This document shows, one piece after another, positions 63,587 to 64,000 of a stretch of DNA of 64,000 nucleotides (positions within the stretch are counted from its first letter, which is position 1; every line of letters starts with the position of its first letter). The translations under genes and the position numbers were made by a program. The notes under the pieces are model-generated. The model was not told where the DNA came from and did no database searches. It saw nothing but the letters and a program-made list of their open reading frames with translations. The stretch spans positions 18,445,274 through 18,509,273 of the forward strand of contig OY744537.1 in NCBI GenBank assembly GCA_963556195.1, given 5' to 3'. The DNA is from Sepiola atlantica. Its lineage: Eukaryota > Mollusca > Cephalopoda > Sepiida > Sepiolidae.

Positions 63587-63897
63587 TTCACCCCAAACAA
63601 GGGGGTACATTGCCACTGAGACGTAAGGGGCCATACCTACAGAGGTATCCTAAATGAAACAGGGAGGGAATTCCAAAGGCTAGCAGTTCAAGGAAAGAAG
63701 CTATTAGAGTAGAAAGCCTTCCAACATCTGGGGACCTCTACATTGAAGGGGTGGGATTTTGCTGATTGTTGGGTCGGTGAGGGGTTCTTTATGTTGAGGG
63801 AGCACCAGTACAACAAGTTCGTCAGCGCACATTTCCATTAGAGTACTTGTAAAACAAGCACAGGGATGCAACATTGCAATGATGGGATTGGAGCTGG
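63587..63897 (-). mobile_element. LINE-A 3' fragment, minus strand
   Basis: Minus strand: 'ccaatcccatcattgcaatg', CACFTSTLME, CADELVVLVLPQHKEPL, then the 3' end 'ccccttacgtctcagtggca' and 'cccccttgtttggggtgaat'. The only LINE-A copy in this orientation; breaks off at 63897. Confidence 0.8.
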
Positions 63898-64000
63898 AGT
63901 TAGTTATTATTTGTAAAGATTGCAAACGAAATGAGGCCATCCATATCTCTTTTTATACTACCAATAATAGTATATCAAATTAGGTATGTATATATATTAT

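Overview
The window looks like intergenic DNA from a cephalopod, most likely an octopus. It is AT-rich, full of (TA)n, (GA)n and (CA)n microsatellites, and almost entirely built from old transposable elements. One dispersed repeat, the 3' end of an RTE-type LINE containing 'acatgctggcatgtgttggac', is one I recognise from cephalopod genomes. I found no host gene with convincing exons. Every open reading frame of recognisable origin is a decayed transposon gene.

Layout. 0-14.9 kb: 3' fragments of three related LINE families (called A, B and C here), a mariner transposase relic, a hAT-like element, a Helitron (10157-10887), a three-unit GC-richer repeat ending in a strong hairpin, and several nested repeats. 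14.95-19.8 kb: the largest single element, a minus-strand Jockey/LOA-like LINE with a 5' UTR, a gag-like ORF1 with three zinc knuckles, and a broken endonuclease-RT ORF2. 22.7-26.5 kb: a dense cluster with a SINE nested in another repeat, a Merlin DNA transposon with ~110-bp inverted ends, a 143-bp mariner micro-element, and a set of hammerhead ribozymes. 27-44 kb: RTE-type LINE 3' ends, mariner remains, a ~1 kb inverted repeat probably of Penelope origin, 5S rRNA-derived SINEs and TA-flanked MITEs. 44-64 kb: further LINE-A/B/C copies, including the longest LINE-B (52.3-54.8 kb) and LINE-A (56.1-57.8 kb), a SINE joined to antisense U2 snRNA, an ~82-bp minisatellite, and several long inverted repeats.

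Most interesting system. Short elements with a tRNA-like pol III promoter upstream of a type I hammerhead ribozyme. Two copies lie in tandem at 25964-26464 with exactly 326 bp between the two predicted cleavage sites. The first ribozyme (26064-26115) has every core residue; the second has lost G12. A separate, also intact, minimal ribozyme is at 25371-25410. Two decayed relatives on the minus strand (60354-60397 and 14501-14535) keep the stem I pairing and a tRNA-like B box upstream. This matches the architecture known for schistosome Sm-alpha elements and animal retrozymes, which can give self-cleaved circular RNAs. Whether this family has been described in cephalopods cannot be decided from the sequence.

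The elements depend on each other. SINEs and ribozyme elements would need LINE or Penelope reverse transcriptase; the non-autonomous Merlin, mariner, hAT and Helitron derivatives need transposases encoded elsewhere. All RT and transposase genes seen here carry stops, frameshifts or catalytic substitutions, so nothing in this window looks able to move by itself.
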